Shown here in pieces: positions 10,541-20,988 of a stretch of 64,000 nucleotides of DNA; position 1 is the first letter of the stretch, and the number at the start of each line of letters is the position of its first letter. A model generated the notes under the pieces. The model had not been told where the DNA came from. It worked only from the letters and a program-made list of their open reading frames with translations, and ran no database searches. Origin of the DNA: Oegoconia quadripuncta (taxonomy: Eukaryota > Arthropoda > Insecta > Lepidoptera > Autostichidae); assembly GCA_949316235.1 (NCBI GenBank), contig OX438749.1, positions 21,530,414 through 21,594,413 of the forward strand, in the 5' to 3' direction. The translations under genes were made by a program, and so were the position numbers.

Positions 10541-10703
10541 AGACGATCGTAGGGCAAGCGCTTACCTCAGCCAGTGCATCCGTATTCTGCAACGAGGTGC
10601 TGCCAGCGTTCCGCGTACCTTCGCGCATGATAGCGATCTTGAGCACGTTTTCTACCTTGCATAGTTTCCAGGTTTTTTGGAGTCTTTGGATAGATTGGTT
10701 TCC
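10541..10703 (-). pseudogene. Short coding-like frame of unknown origin
   Basis: On the minus strand a stop-to-stop frame of about 53 codons contains KVENVLKIAIMREGTRNAG and LQNTDALAEVSACPTIV. Its composition looks protein-like and it is locally GC-rich. A consensus splice donor (GCTGAG/GTAAGC) falls inside it, so it could be an exon ending there or a decayed transposon frame. I do not recognise the family. It lies in the presumed zipper first intron and on zipper's strand, but it does not resemble myosin. Confidence 0.25.
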
Positions 10704-11639
10704 TCAATTATAATTGTTTTGTATTATTTGTAATTATTGACTTTTGGTATACATAGATCAATTTGTCCTGAAAATCCGATTCTAATATTAAACTACCTTC
10801 CTTTAAAAGACTACGACTGAATCAAGATCTTTGGCTGAGCCGGGAAACGAATAAACAATGCCTAAATAAAATCACCTGTATTTTTTTATGGCACTAATCG
10901 ATAGGTCGATAACAATAATCAATACTTATAAGCAAATATTTATACTCAAATTGAAGGAACGCCACGAAAAGTGACTAATGTTGCTTTAAATATCTCAAGT
11001 TAGTTTTATGGGAGCATTAGAAACAATTAAAATCTAAGAATGCAATTTTTTGTTCTAAATTTTGTTTTTAGGGACTTTGGTCTACATTCGAATACAAAAG
11101 TCTCATTGTCTACTTATTTGCAATATATTTATGTAATATTTGGTTACGTTGATGAACAACCCAATTACAAATGGTTCTGCTAAAATGCCGAATAATGCAA
11201 ACGACAAAAGATTGATACGCAATTAACTTATCAGAGTGTCCTCTCATGTTCTTGATTGACACATTCTATTCGCAGGTGTTGCACATAATGACCGTACGAG
11301 AAACATCGGAGAGTAAGCTTTCCTCATTAGATGTGCAAACCTGCTTGGGCAGTCTTTACATTGGATTTCCTTGGAGTACAATAAAAATATTTATTGCAAA
11401 CCAAGTTTTGTATTTTTAGTTAGTTTGTCCCAGCAATTTATTGGTAAACCACAATGTCATTCAGTCAGTTTTTGTAGTCACTTAGCCGACGCCAATATCT
11501 TACAGTCATTACCCTATCCACTAGCAAACTCCCACGTTAATTCACATTACCACAAAAGGGCGTTCTAACGCGAGAGTAAACCAGAAACATCCTAATACGT
11601 GATCGCTAGAATTATCGGCTAGGAACGTGACTCGAGATG
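10704..11639. other. No recognisable feature
   Basis: AT-rich sequence without supported exons or repeats shared within the window. Confidence 0.4.
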
Positions 11640-11800
11640 GTAAAGCGTGGTCAGCGGACGCGAAGTCGACCTTCGTCGCTGGCAGCGTTCGGTAAACACG
11701 ATCGTTCGCGCTTTTGTTTTCGGTTCGTTGGAACGTTTCCGACGAAAATGTGCAAGTGAGACGTTGCAGATACCGATGGAAATTTACCGGAAAATATAAT
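11640..11800 (+). promoter_or_regulatory. Possible promoter and 5' UTR island
   Basis: A CpG-containing island in AT-rich surroundings, free of recognised repeats: GTTCGGTAAACACGATCG, TTTTCGGTTCGTTGGAACG and then ACGAAAATGTGCAA/GTGAGA, which reads as a plus-strand splice donor. This composition resembles a non-coding first exon, but no downstream exon could be tied to it. Confidence 0.25.
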
Positions 11801-12048
11801 GTGTAAGATCAATGTCTTGAAATTAGGAGGTTAACACAAATTAAGTACATAATACTGTTATCGAGATGAAACTAGATGTGATGTTACAATATTTTTTTAA
11901 GGTTGGGACGATTTAGTACGGTATCTGTTTTAATATTGAGAACGGGCTGTCGCGGCTTCACAGTTCATATCCAAGTATATATTATATCCAAGTTTTAGGC
12001 CAGCAGCGATTTAATATACCTACCTACTACAGAAAATACTTCTATTTT

Positions 12049-12112
12049 GTCAGTCACTTTTGCAGATGTCACTTTTCAAACTTGAAAAGTGACATCTGCA
12101 AAAGTGACTGAC
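12049..12112. repeat. Perfect 31-bp inverted repeat with 2-nt loop
   Basis: Arm 12049-12079 is the exact reverse complement of 12082-12112, and the centre is AC. No mismatch occurs in the arms. Confidence 0.97.
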
Positions 12113-12530
12113 TTTGTACTTGTACAAAAAGGACAAAATCCGAACACGAGCTCGCCACGAGTACCAGGCTCGCATAACACGGGTGGAGGTTAGACGCAGT
12201 ACATTATTCGCGTGGGCCGCCGCTCCCCCGGCAGGGTCAACGACACCGCGGCCGTTTCGGCCGACGGCGCGCCTCACCTTGACATTCATCTCGAACACGA
12301 CGCTCCGGCCAAACGTTTGATAACCCGTACAAATTTCAAACTACACTTCACTAGAACCCTTCCGAACACTCCAGTGATTATTCAAAACGGTCGGGTTCGC
12401 AAAACGTTTAGTTACACGAACGAATTCGAGACAACACTCCAGATTGAATCCTGTGGTGTGTTAGGAGGTGTATTTGAAACGGTTGTGTATATTTAAACTG
12501 GTAGACGAAACAAGAGGTTTATGGTGTACT
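12113..12530. other. GC-rich stretch of unknown nature
   Basis: About 12190-12310 is unusually GC-rich (GCGTGGGCCGCCGCTCCC, GCGGCCGTTTCGGCC). On the minus strand AATGTCAAG/GTGAGG at about 12276-12290 is a good donor-like site within an open frame. No protein family is recognisable, so an exon is only a possibility. Confidence 0.25.
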
Positions 12531-13962
12531 AATGAATGGTGTTCATTTATATGGAGAAAACTTAGCTGACTCTGAACTCGTAACAAATGAGTTAATCATC
12601 AATTCGATTATTACTTTCATTACCGCAGTCATTACAGCAAATCGTAATGTTTCTAAATACTTTATTGACAATTTACTTTTACAGTTAGAGAAACGAGGTA
12701 AGAGGAATTTGTATCAACTCGACGAAAATTATATTACAAGTGGTGTCGTATAAAATATAGAGAGGTCAAAGAATTGACAGAAAGGTGACACCAACCAACC
12801 AGACAGGATTATTTTAGAGCTCATAAGAGTCAGACCATTATCTATCACAAATAAGTAACAGCGGTACATATATTGATTCAGAATAAAAAACCACTTTAAA
12901 CATAATCTCATAAAATATGTAAGTTAGTAAATATTCACAAGTCCGAAGTTGACGGAAAAAAACCTGTCCGTTACCCGTTGTAAACGGATGTTATGGAATT
13001 TTAATTGATCTTGAAAATTGTCTCCTGCATGCCATGGATATAAATTACACAACAGTGACGTCACACGTACGATTAGTCGAACCAAAAAGTCGGCTACATA
13101 AGCTTAATCCATCAACGCGAGGTCAACACCCTTCCAAGCAACATTTTGCACACAAAGTTTTCCAATTGCCGGCACGAAGGCAACGTGTCATGTGTTCGGT
13201 TACCGTATAGATAAAACACGGTATTGATATTAATACAACATTAAAATCAGTCCACAACAATCTCCTCTTTTGGATGGACAAAGAGATTCATCTCGATCAT
13301 AGGACGATTTTGCACAAACGCCTGCATTAATAAAGGGCTTACACGACTTCTTCACATTCTTCTCACTTCTTATCGTCGGTTTTAAATTTAAATCTATGCT
13401 ACCAAGCTACCCGTTAGGGTTATTGCGCACTATATTGCATTCACATAGCATCGCTCCTCGAGACGCGTTGTGGGCACTCTGGCGCCGACGACGTCAGCTC
13501 AGTAAACCTACTGTACTATACTCATATAACAGTCTAGTGTTTAAGAGCTGCTATAATGGCTGATCTATTACTACCCCGCGCTTCACGGTGTCGCCGCCTC
13601 TAGTAAACGAACTCCCAAAGCACGTGCCGTAGTGATGCCAATATTGTAGTACGTTCTACTGTAAATTCAGTATAGCAGATCCTGTTTAATACGGACACGT
13701 TATTAAAATCCCTGTCCGTTTCAACTATGCTTATTTAAAACTGGTTTCAAAATTTGCGATGGCAGTTTGGATATATGCTGACTGACAGACAAACTGCTTA
13801 AGTCCTAATTATCATTTCGTTTTACAGTGAAATGAACGCTTAGTATGTGAAAGATAAGTACTTATGTGGAAAAATGCAAATATGAGATATTTAAACAGAT
13901 TTGTGATTTAAGGTCATAATTTCTGAATCAATAAATTAATCACGATTTTGCTATGGAAATTG
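12531..13962. other. No recognisable feature
   Basis: Only short ORFs (the 73-codon plus-strand frame at 12532-12753 has no signature). A small GC-richer patch lies at about 13450-13630. Confidence 0.35.
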
Positions 13963-14135
13963 CTTTTTTTTTTATATATATGAGAGGGCGGCAAACGAGC
14001 ATGCGGGTCACCTGATGGAAAGCAATCACCGCCGCCCATGGACACCCGCAACACCAAAAGGATCACAGATGCGTTGCCGGCCTTTGAGGAAGGTGTAGGC
14101 TCGTTTCTTGAAGGTTCCAATGTCGTACTCGTGCT
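13963..14135 (-). mobile_element. LINE/SINE 3' terminal fragment
   Basis: GGCGGCAAACGAGCATGCGG, CACCGCCGCCCATGGACACC and GATGCGTTGCCGGCC form the 3' module seen in opposite orientation at 27000-27235. The poly-T at 13964 is the tail read in reverse. Confidence 0.75.
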
Positions 14136-14190
14136 TGGATATATTTTGATACCAAAAAGTGATGTGTTCAGTCATCGATATGTTTAAATG

Positions 14191-14472
14191 AACCGACTCC
14201 AAAAAAGGAGTTTTGTTTGCTGGAGCTTACCGCCAGAGTGCATTTTGGTTAGGAGTTTAACCCAAATAGTATTAGTTGCATACTTTGCCGACATAATGGT
14301 GTCGATTCGGATGTACATCAACTAAACTAAAACCAGTTTTAAAGAGTACTCTCTCTCTCCCCCTGGAACAGTACGATGCGACGACACCACTCCAAAACTG
14401 GTTTTAGTTTAGTTGGTGTCCTACATCCGAATCGACACCAATGATAGTTGCTGAGCTCTGAAGTCGGTTGTT
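14191..14472. mobile_element. Foldback element with ~45-bp hairpin arms
   Basis: The outer ends AACCGACTCC and AGTCGGTT are inverted. Internally 14298-14340 (TGGTGTCGATTCGGATGTA...) pairs with 14394-14440, with one 3-4 nt difference, around a ~53-nt centre. No coding capacity. Confidence 0.85.
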
Positions 14473-15164
14473 TTTCAAATTTTTGGCGACTTAACTATTA
14501 TACAACGCTTTCGTTGGCTCTTCTATCATGCATGAGGAACATAGAGGAAAACAATTTCGGAGAACATCTGTCAATTGTCAAGAGCCAAGTTTGTAGATAG
14601 GAGACTCGTTTATGCTGGCTAAACAAGAAAACCCTGAAAAACAGAACAGACCTCTCTTTTGAGATCGTTTGACCTTGACGACGTCACATCTAAAGAAGAA
14701 AAATGAGAACAATTTATTTTCGCTATCCGTTTCCTTTTCGAAGACTTGAACAATGAAAAAAATACATGAGCCCACAAAGGCGCTATTGTTAAACTATAAC
14801 ACCATGACTCACCATGGGAAGCCATTTCTGCCTGAATGGTATAGAATTTTAAGGAAAATATTTCAAATCGCGCAAACATAGCCCGCATGATCTCATGGTT
14901 GACATTTCTGGTCATGTTATACTTGACACGAGGAATGTTAAGATTCTAGCTTATTTGCATAGCTAGGTACACGTTTGCTTTGGGACGCCTCTTTCCAAAT
15001 AGAATAGATACCTGATACTAGCATCGTTAGTGGTAAATCATGTATTTGAACCTTCCAGGTAGTTCAGTCGGACAATCAGACGAACAGTTTCTTATGGAAT
15101 CAATTTAAAAACCTTAAAGAAAATTGAGAAAACAATTAAATTATGAGACAAAAAATATTTTCAG
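14473..15164. other. No recognisable feature
   Basis: No exon or repeat that I can match; the overlapping minus-strand ORFs of 65 and 98 codons look random. Confidence 0.4.
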
Positions 15165-15395
15165 AAGCACTCGTGGCGCAGTCTCCGATTAGCGAAGTTA
15201 AGCAAATGTCTGGCGCGGTCAGTCCATAGATGGGTGACCACTAGTGGCACTTTAATACGATGGGTATAGCCTCCTCTCACTGAGAAATGGTAAGGACCAT
15301 AATCCACCACGCGGGCCCAGTGAGCATTGGTCGATTTGTGTCACACCAGTGGCCACTTGACATTCAGTGTTTTAAGCCGCCCCTTTAGCCTTAAC
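15165..15395 (+). mobile_element. 5S-rRNA-derived SINE (SINE3-like)
   Basis: GATTAGCGAAGTTAAGCAA, TCTGGCGCGGTCAGT and ATGGGTGACCAC track the internal control region of insect 5S rRNA closely. They are followed by a shared 3' module (CACGCGGGCCCAGTG, CAGTGGCCACTTGA). It is embedded among repeats and lacks the 5S 5' end and terminator, so it is a retroposon and not a functional 5S gene. Confidence 0.75.
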
Positions 15396-15474
15396 GAATG
15401 CATTCAGTTGAAAACAACCGGGACCGACTAAATAGTCGGTCGTTAAATAACGCGCCCTCCGAAGCACGGAAACA

Positions 15475-15600
15475 CTCAAATGTGTTGGGGTTTCCGGGTC
15501 CGGGTCAATACGCTTCCACTTTCGACTCATCACCACTGTCGACCTCATCTTCACTTAACATCAGGTGTGATTAAGTTCAAGTACCAAAAAAAAAGTACGA
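15475..15600 (+). mobile_element. SINE family C fragment (copy 3)
   Basis: GTGTTGGGGTTTCCGGGTC through CATCTTCACTTAACATCAGG is the reverse of the other family C copies and ends in poly-A. Confidence 0.8.
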
Positions 15601-15639
15601 ACTAGCTGCCCTCGATTCTAGAGAACAATTCCGCATGAG

Positions 15640-15960
15640 GCTCATTGTATAGAAGAATGTAGCAGAGCCTTGAACATCGTCACAAGGTCACATATCAGTG
15701 AATATATTTCGGTGAGTGTGCGTTGGAATTGCTTGAAATTATTCCACCACCGCCTTTCCATTTTCGCATTAATAGACATGAGGAGGGTTTCCTCTCGTTC
15801 GTCCTTGACATACCTAACATTCGCACTAACTTATAGTTCGCAATGCGGACGGTTAAGATACGGAACTCCTTGCGTCGTCGTTCCCCGAATCTTATAATCT
15901 TGGGATCGTTAAAGCTGAATTGGTGTCAAACCCAATCTTCACATCGTCACTTTCCACCAG
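15640..15960 (+). mobile_element. Decayed LINE ORF2 C-terminus
   Basis: Pieces in different frames match the C-terminal region of the LINE at 30570-31760: an NIVTRSH segment, then a LFHHRLSIFALIDMRR-like segment, then MRTVKIRNSL. Frameshifts and stops show it is dead. Confidence 0.65.
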
Positions 15961-16439
15961 TACCGATTGTTGACCAAAGGCGTCTACCGGCGTCGTGCCA
16001 GCTTGTTAAGGGTATTCAACCATTCGAGGAAGAACTGGCTCTCCCAGTCACTGAGAGCTCTCCAAAGCTCGGTACTGGAGGACTCTCCTTCTCTCTCTCT
16101 TGTCTTTTCTTCCTCTTTTGTCGTAGGACCTATTATTATGTAATTGTAATTTAGTTTTTAGAATAACACAATAAGGTCCTGTTAACTTTGTAATCAGTTC
16201 ATTACATTACCTAACCTACATTCCTAAATTGTGAAGAGCGCTGACTCCTATAATATGGGGCATCCAAGTTTAGGAGTCAGTTCTCCTACTTGGGTTTCTA
16301 TAAATAAAAAAAATGTACAATTTTTTTTATATACCCATTGTTATGTGTTATAAGTAGTGAATAAACTATTATTATATTAAAAAAAAACTAAGTTAGGTAA
16401 CCAGCAATACACGAGGAAAAATAATTACCTACCATTAGA
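15961..16439. other. No clear feature
   Basis: The stretch just after the LINE remnant may be its 3' continuation. Beyond about 16120 I see nothing recognisable. Confidence 0.35.
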
Positions 16440-16628
16440 TAAGCTAATTATTTGTTGTTCGTAGTAGAAAACCGATAATACGTGATAGATTGCCGGTTAT
16501 TTGAATGATTTTTCATCGGAATTACTGGTGATCTAATGAGAATTTGTCGTTCATAGAAAATTGATAATTGCTGATAGATTACTGGGTTATCTGAATTATT
16601 TTTCGTGGTATATTACTGGATATTTAAA
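16440..16628. repeat. Diverged tandem duplication, ~95-bp unit
   Basis: ATTTGTTGTTCGTAGTAGAA...GATAGATTGCCGGTTAT is followed by ATTTGTCGTTCATAGAAAAT...GATAGATTACTGGGTTAT in the same order and orientation. Confidence 0.75.
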
Positions 16629-16755
16629 GTGAATTAAAATGGAAAGGTCGTGGTAGACAAGAGGCCATGCAATCTCTTTCAAAATGTAATAATCATCTTC
16701 GTCAACCGTTGGGGCGCATCCTGCTCTCACTGGGAGAGGGTATGGGCCATAATTA

Positions 16756-17045
16756 ACGACCTGTTTGGTGTAGTGGTTAGAAACTCTGCTACTATACCAA
16801 ATGGTCGCGGATTCGAATCCCGCTAGGGGCAAATGTTTGTATGATGAATACAGACATGTTGTCCCGAGTTATGGTAGTTTTTCATTTATATATGTATTTA
16901 TTAAAAAAAATGTATTTGTGTAATGTATCAACCATCTGGTATCCATAAACACAAGCCTAGATGCTTACTATGGACCTAGATGGCGCTGTGTGTTTGTGCA
17001 AAGACATTTATTTATTTATTTATTTATTATTATTTATTATTTAAT
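16756..17045 (+). mobile_element. tRNA-derived SINE, family A (copy 4)
   Basis: GGTGTAGTGGTTAG and GGATTCGAATCCCGC are the A- and B-box regions. The body ends at GATGGCGCTGTGTGTTTGTG and a (TTTA)n tail at 17010-17040. It follows a fragment (about 16695-16755) of the module seen at 15240 and 53040. Confidence 0.88.
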
Positions 17046-17262
17046 TAAACACGGGCCCAGTGCGGATTTGTGTCAGAGTAGTGGCCACCTCACAGTGTTT
17101 TTAAGCTGCCCCTGTAGGTCACCGACTCCCTTCAATTGAAAATATAAGGCCCTCAAAATCACGCAAAACACGCGTCTTAGAATGACACTAGTAGTCACCC
17201 ATCCAAGGAGGACACCGCCAGACATTGTTTAACTTCGCTGATCAAAAACGTATAGCGACTGC
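17046..17262 (-). mobile_element. 5S-rRNA-derived SINE (SINE3-like)
   Basis: Read on the minus strand, GATCAGCGAAGTTAAACAA and CTTGGATGGGTGACTAC match the 5S internal promoter. The shared module CGGGCCCAGTGCGGATTTG lies at the other end. Confidence 0.7.
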
Positions 17263-17309
17263 GTCAGGAGTGTTTCAAAATATTATATGCCCTTGTATTA
17301 CTCATTTTT

Positions 17310-17522
17310 ATGATTATTAAACTAGTGTTTATCCTCATAATTCTTTGTATTTCTAACTGGACACATACATATTGCATGCCTACTCAATATTCAAACTGCT
17401 TATATAATTATAACATAAGCGGAGCCGTGGGCAGCCACTGTATCAGATACCCAATGGCATTACCATCGCAACAATACCGCGGCACGTATGACTTGAAGAC
17501 ATCAATTAATCAACGTTCGTAA
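17310..17522 (+). CDS. Candidate small secreted peptide, 70 aa
   Basis: The frame begins MIIKLVFILIILCISNWTHT, a strongly hydrophobic signal-peptide-like start. It continues with a short polar region holding two further cysteines (about residues 30 and 44), and an AATAAA-like signal (CACAATAAATG) follows at about 17609. I do not recognise a family. It lies between repeats, with no intron evident. A chance ORF with a hydrophobic AT-rich start is a real alternative, since T-rich codons encode I, L, F and V. If real, it would be a nested gene in the presumed zipper intron. Confidence 0.25.
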   Translation: MIIKLVFILIILCISNWTHTYCMPTQYSNCLYNYNISGAVGSHCIRYPMALPSQQYRGTYDLKTSINQRS

Positions 17523-17631
17523 GCTAAATGGTGCGCGAAATCCATACATTTGCATAATAGCGTAAGATACCAGAGACCTACGTCATTTTAGCAAAGCTAA
17601 GATTTTTCACAATAAATGTTCTTTTTTTTTT

Positions 17632-17855
17632 ATGATTGACTGGATTCGCGTTTGACCACAATCTCACCTGATGGAAAGTGACGATGTGGTCGAAGATGAA
17701 GCACGCGATCCCAGTAAATGCCTATTCATTCTGCTCTTGAAGATCCCAAGGTTGTAGGATTCAGGAAAGACTGACGCCGGAAGGGAGTTCCATGCCCTGG
17801 CTGTTCGGACGATGATTGAAGAATCGAACTTCTTAGTGCGAATGTTCGGTATATT
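17632..17855 (-). mobile_element. LINE ORF2 C-terminal fragment
   Basis: Nearly the same sequence as 30575-30800 (GATCCCAAGGTTGTAGGATT, CTGACGCCGGAAGGGA). On the minus strand it reads the SLPASVF / YNLGxFK end of the ORF. Confidence 0.75.
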
Positions 17856-17864
17856 AACGATATA

Positions 17865-18015
17865 CGTTCATCATCATATCAGCCATAGGATATCCACTGC
17901 TGATCATAAGCCTCCCGCAGTAGAAGGGGGCGGCATTCGCCACGCTAGGCAAGCAGATCTTAAAGGAAATAGGCCCCTGATGCCGCTGGCCATCACTGGA
18001 TCACCCCTTCCGTTC
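17865..18015 (+). repeat. Dispersed CATCATATCAGCC-type repeat
   Basis: CATCATATCAGCCATAGGAT, ATCCACTGCTGATCATAAGC and then a short tail. It is related to the repeat at 51900. Confidence 0.5.
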
Positions 18016-18179
18016 TTATAAAGAAATTAGTTTGATTATATTCTATTCTGCCGGAAACCACACGGCAAATATATTAAGTGTAAACAATGTATGCGTACTA
18101 GACGTAATTAATAAGCATGGGCGTAACCAGCCATAAACCCAGAGTGGGGGAGCAGTCTAAAATAATATGTAACTAGCAA

Positions 18180-18240
18180 ACTATACCCGCGGTGCTACCT
18201 TTATTTATTTAGGTATTAACTAAATTCATAATATTACTTT
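18180..18240 (+). mobile_element. RTE-like 3' end fragment
   Basis: CTATACCCGCGGTGCTACC belongs to the frequent 'cccgcg' repeat whose other pieces are at 32230, 47745, 59330 and 63160. Confidence 0.4.
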
Positions 18241-18532
18241 AAAGAGAAGCCGGCGTGGGTTCTGGCAGAACCTCCTTAGCACTTCAGCTGCCAATTTATC
18301 GCTTACATGCTAAACTCAACCACTCACTCACACACACAAACGAAAAACAAAATGACGTGCGGTCAATCGCGCGCGCGCTTTTTGTTTTGATTGCATTTTT
18401 TTGTGTTAAGGTATTAAGTATTGTAGTTAGTACCTAGATAAGTTAATTTTTTAGGTTTGGTTAGGTACCTTACAAGTCTGAGCCAGGGTGGGGCAAGCGC
18501 CCACCGTGGCTACGCCCATGTTAATAAGTATT

Positions 18533-18662
18533 TTGACGACCTGTTTGGTGTAGTGCTTAGCAACTCTGATCACTATACCAAAAGCTACGCTAGGGGCATA
18601 TGTTTGTGTGATGAATACGGACATGTGTACCAGAGTTATGAATGTTTTCATTTATAATAATA
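18533..18662 (+). mobile_element. tRNA-derived SINE, family A (copy 5, truncated)
   Basis: GACCTGTTTGGTGTAGTGCT through TATGAATGTTTTCATTTATA. The B box is eroded and the 3' half is missing. Confidence 0.8.
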
Positions 18663-20784
18663 GTAGTTTAGAAATCTCGTGACAAGAGCAGGATAGCAGC
18701 ACTGTGGCACCATGCTCTTATCAACTGTGCTGTGTCAAAATCAATCACGCCGTTCTAAAAAAACACATTCAATGACTAATTTTCCTTCACTAAAGAATAA
18801 AAAAGGGAACTTTTCACTCAAACCTCAACAACTTTAGAACAAAATTTAAATTAGTATAAGATACACCCACAACAGAATGTCAAGGAAAAATAACAAGCAA
18901 GATTAAGTTGATAAGATGAGAGATAGCTAAAAATGGCGCAAAACAACTTGGCCTGTCTATCTAGGTAAACTAGATTTTTTTAAATCATATTTGTTGGTTG
19001 GTTCACGGTTTTAATATTTGTAGGTACATCAAAAATTTATAGCGGTGAAGATGACTCTTTTAAAACTGTATATTTTTGTGTGATCATTTATTTTTTTATT
19101 CGATCTTACTGTGCATAGTGGATACTTAGTCATCATCTTTTTCTTCTTTTTGGGAGGACAGGCTTAGCCTGGTTCGAAGCCTCCTTAGGGAGAGGCACAT
19201 AGAAGGAGCTGGAGGAAGCTTACATGTCACAAGATATGCAAATGAAAAAGAAGATACTAGATGAGACTACTTAATGGGAACCCATGTGCAATATAGATTA
19301 AGCTTTATATAAAGCACAAGTAAGCTGGTAAGATCATTAAGTAAAACAAGTTAGTTGAACATGCAATCATGTGATCAACTAGCACATAAATGGAATAACT
19401 TACAATTAAAGGCCACTTTTTGCAAATTGAATAATTTGCATTCAATTATCATCCAACTTTTCTTTAGTTACATGTTAAATGAGGTCAAGGAAACATACCA
19501 ATAGTATAAAAGATTACCATGATGGAAATTGAAGGGAACTGGTTATACCAGATGTATATTTCTGCCACCAAATACAATGTGTAAAATAATGGCCGGTATG
19601 AAGGATAAGAGAGACACTGAAATAATAATGGGCACATTTTCTTTCTTCTATCAAATTTCCTTACTTTTATATACTTATTAATTTTTTTAAATCTTCCAGG
19701 CATACTAAATTTAATCTTCCTATGAGAAAAAGCGCAAGGCTTTTTTTTATTTAATATATATTTTATTAGCTACCATCTTTAATTTTAAATAAGTCTATAA
19801 TGATTAAAGGGTTAATGATGAAATAACATAGCTAAATGAGAGTTTTTTTTTCCTTTCTTTTGTTTTTTTTTTTTAATCTTGTATTTATTTGAGGCTTTTG
19901 TACACCCTGGGTGACTATGCCTTTTTCCTTTCTAATTTTTTTTTTCCTTTCTAATTTTATATTTTTTTTTCCTTTCTAATTTACATTTAGGGACCTTATA
20001 GAAGGAGTATACGCCAGTCCCATCATACCTCTTACTAACTTAATCTATTTAAGATTAAATCTAACGAGATTTAGATACATATATTTGTCACGGGCATTTA
20101 TAATTACATATATAGAGTTGTATGTAGTACATAGGTAAAGTAATAAAACTGTCATTCAAATATGAAATTACTTCTCTGTAACACCCGACATTCTTATTTC
20201 GAATTCAAATTCTGAACAAATTACGCACTATCCTTTAAATTGCATTTCTCTACATATGCAAACTACATGAAGCCACATAATGCTAATAAGCATTTTGTAA
20301 CAAAGAATTATGTCATTAAGTACATAATTACATATCAACCACATTACCAGTCTAATGAGGCATTTTCAAGGCATTTCTGTCCATGATTATATTGAGGTTA
20401 GGATGACTCATTCTCAAACATCAACTAAAGTCACGTTCAAGTATGCTCTTTTGATGAATTGTTTTTGAGCGCTAAAAATAGCTTTAATGTGAATTGTGTG
20501 ACGGACGGTTAGTGGGGCCTTACTTGGATGTATAATTTAAAATGTGAGAAATTTATGAGTTTAACAATGAGTCGAACTTTGAATCATAATTATTGAGAAA
20601 GGAATAATAATCATCAATATCAAATTATTTGTTTAGGTAGGTACTTGCTAATGGGCTAATGTCTTTGAACATAATTAGTACAATTAGTGTGTTGTTCCTA
20701 TAATTTCAATCTTTGTCATTCACATTATATACCACTGTTATTGAAGTACTCATGTATTGATAATGTTACCAGACCAGCTCTCCT
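18663..20784. other. No recognisable feature; poly-T-rich 19740-20000
   Basis: Over 2 kb without a supported exon. 19735-19995 has repeated CCTTTCTAATTT and long T runs. This lies immediately downstream of zipper exon 1 and should be intronic. Confidence 0.4.
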
Positions 20785-20988
20785 AACTGTGAGGTGTCTG
20801 GTATTTTGCAGGATGTGCACCATATATCAGTGGAATGTGTCCGGAACGAGCAACTACGAAAGACACTGATGATGGAACAGAGGCTAAATAGACTAGATGG
20901 AGGAATATTCCACGAGATCCTAGCTCATCCAAAATCAAATGCTGCCCGGAGTATATTTGCCTTTGTGAAGTCATCGGTGTCTCTCTAG
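20785..20988 (+). mobile_element. Non-LTR element ORF2 tail (RNase H/zinc-knuckle-like end)
   Basis: The frame reads CEVSGILQDVHHISVECV, then RNEQLRKTLMMEQRL, then a stop after FVKSSVSL. The C-x-D-x-x-H-x-C pattern at the start resembles the C-terminal cysteine/histidine motif of LINE ORF2 proteins. Assignment is by pattern only. Confidence 0.45.

Noticed and set aside
12050..12298. 82-codon minus-strand ORF
   Set aside because: It runs through the perfect palindrome and a GC-rich patch, with no recognisable domain.
14619..14915. 98-codon minus-strand ORF
   Set aside because: No motif, no supporting signals, and length expected by chance.
15165..15240. 5S rRNA gene
   Set aside because: Only the internal promoter part matches. 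The 5' end, 3' stem and T-run terminator are missing.
16756..16830. Possible tRNA genes at the many A-box/B-box sites
   Set aside because: They do not fold into a cloverleaf with an acceptor stem, and each is followed by the same SINE body and tail.
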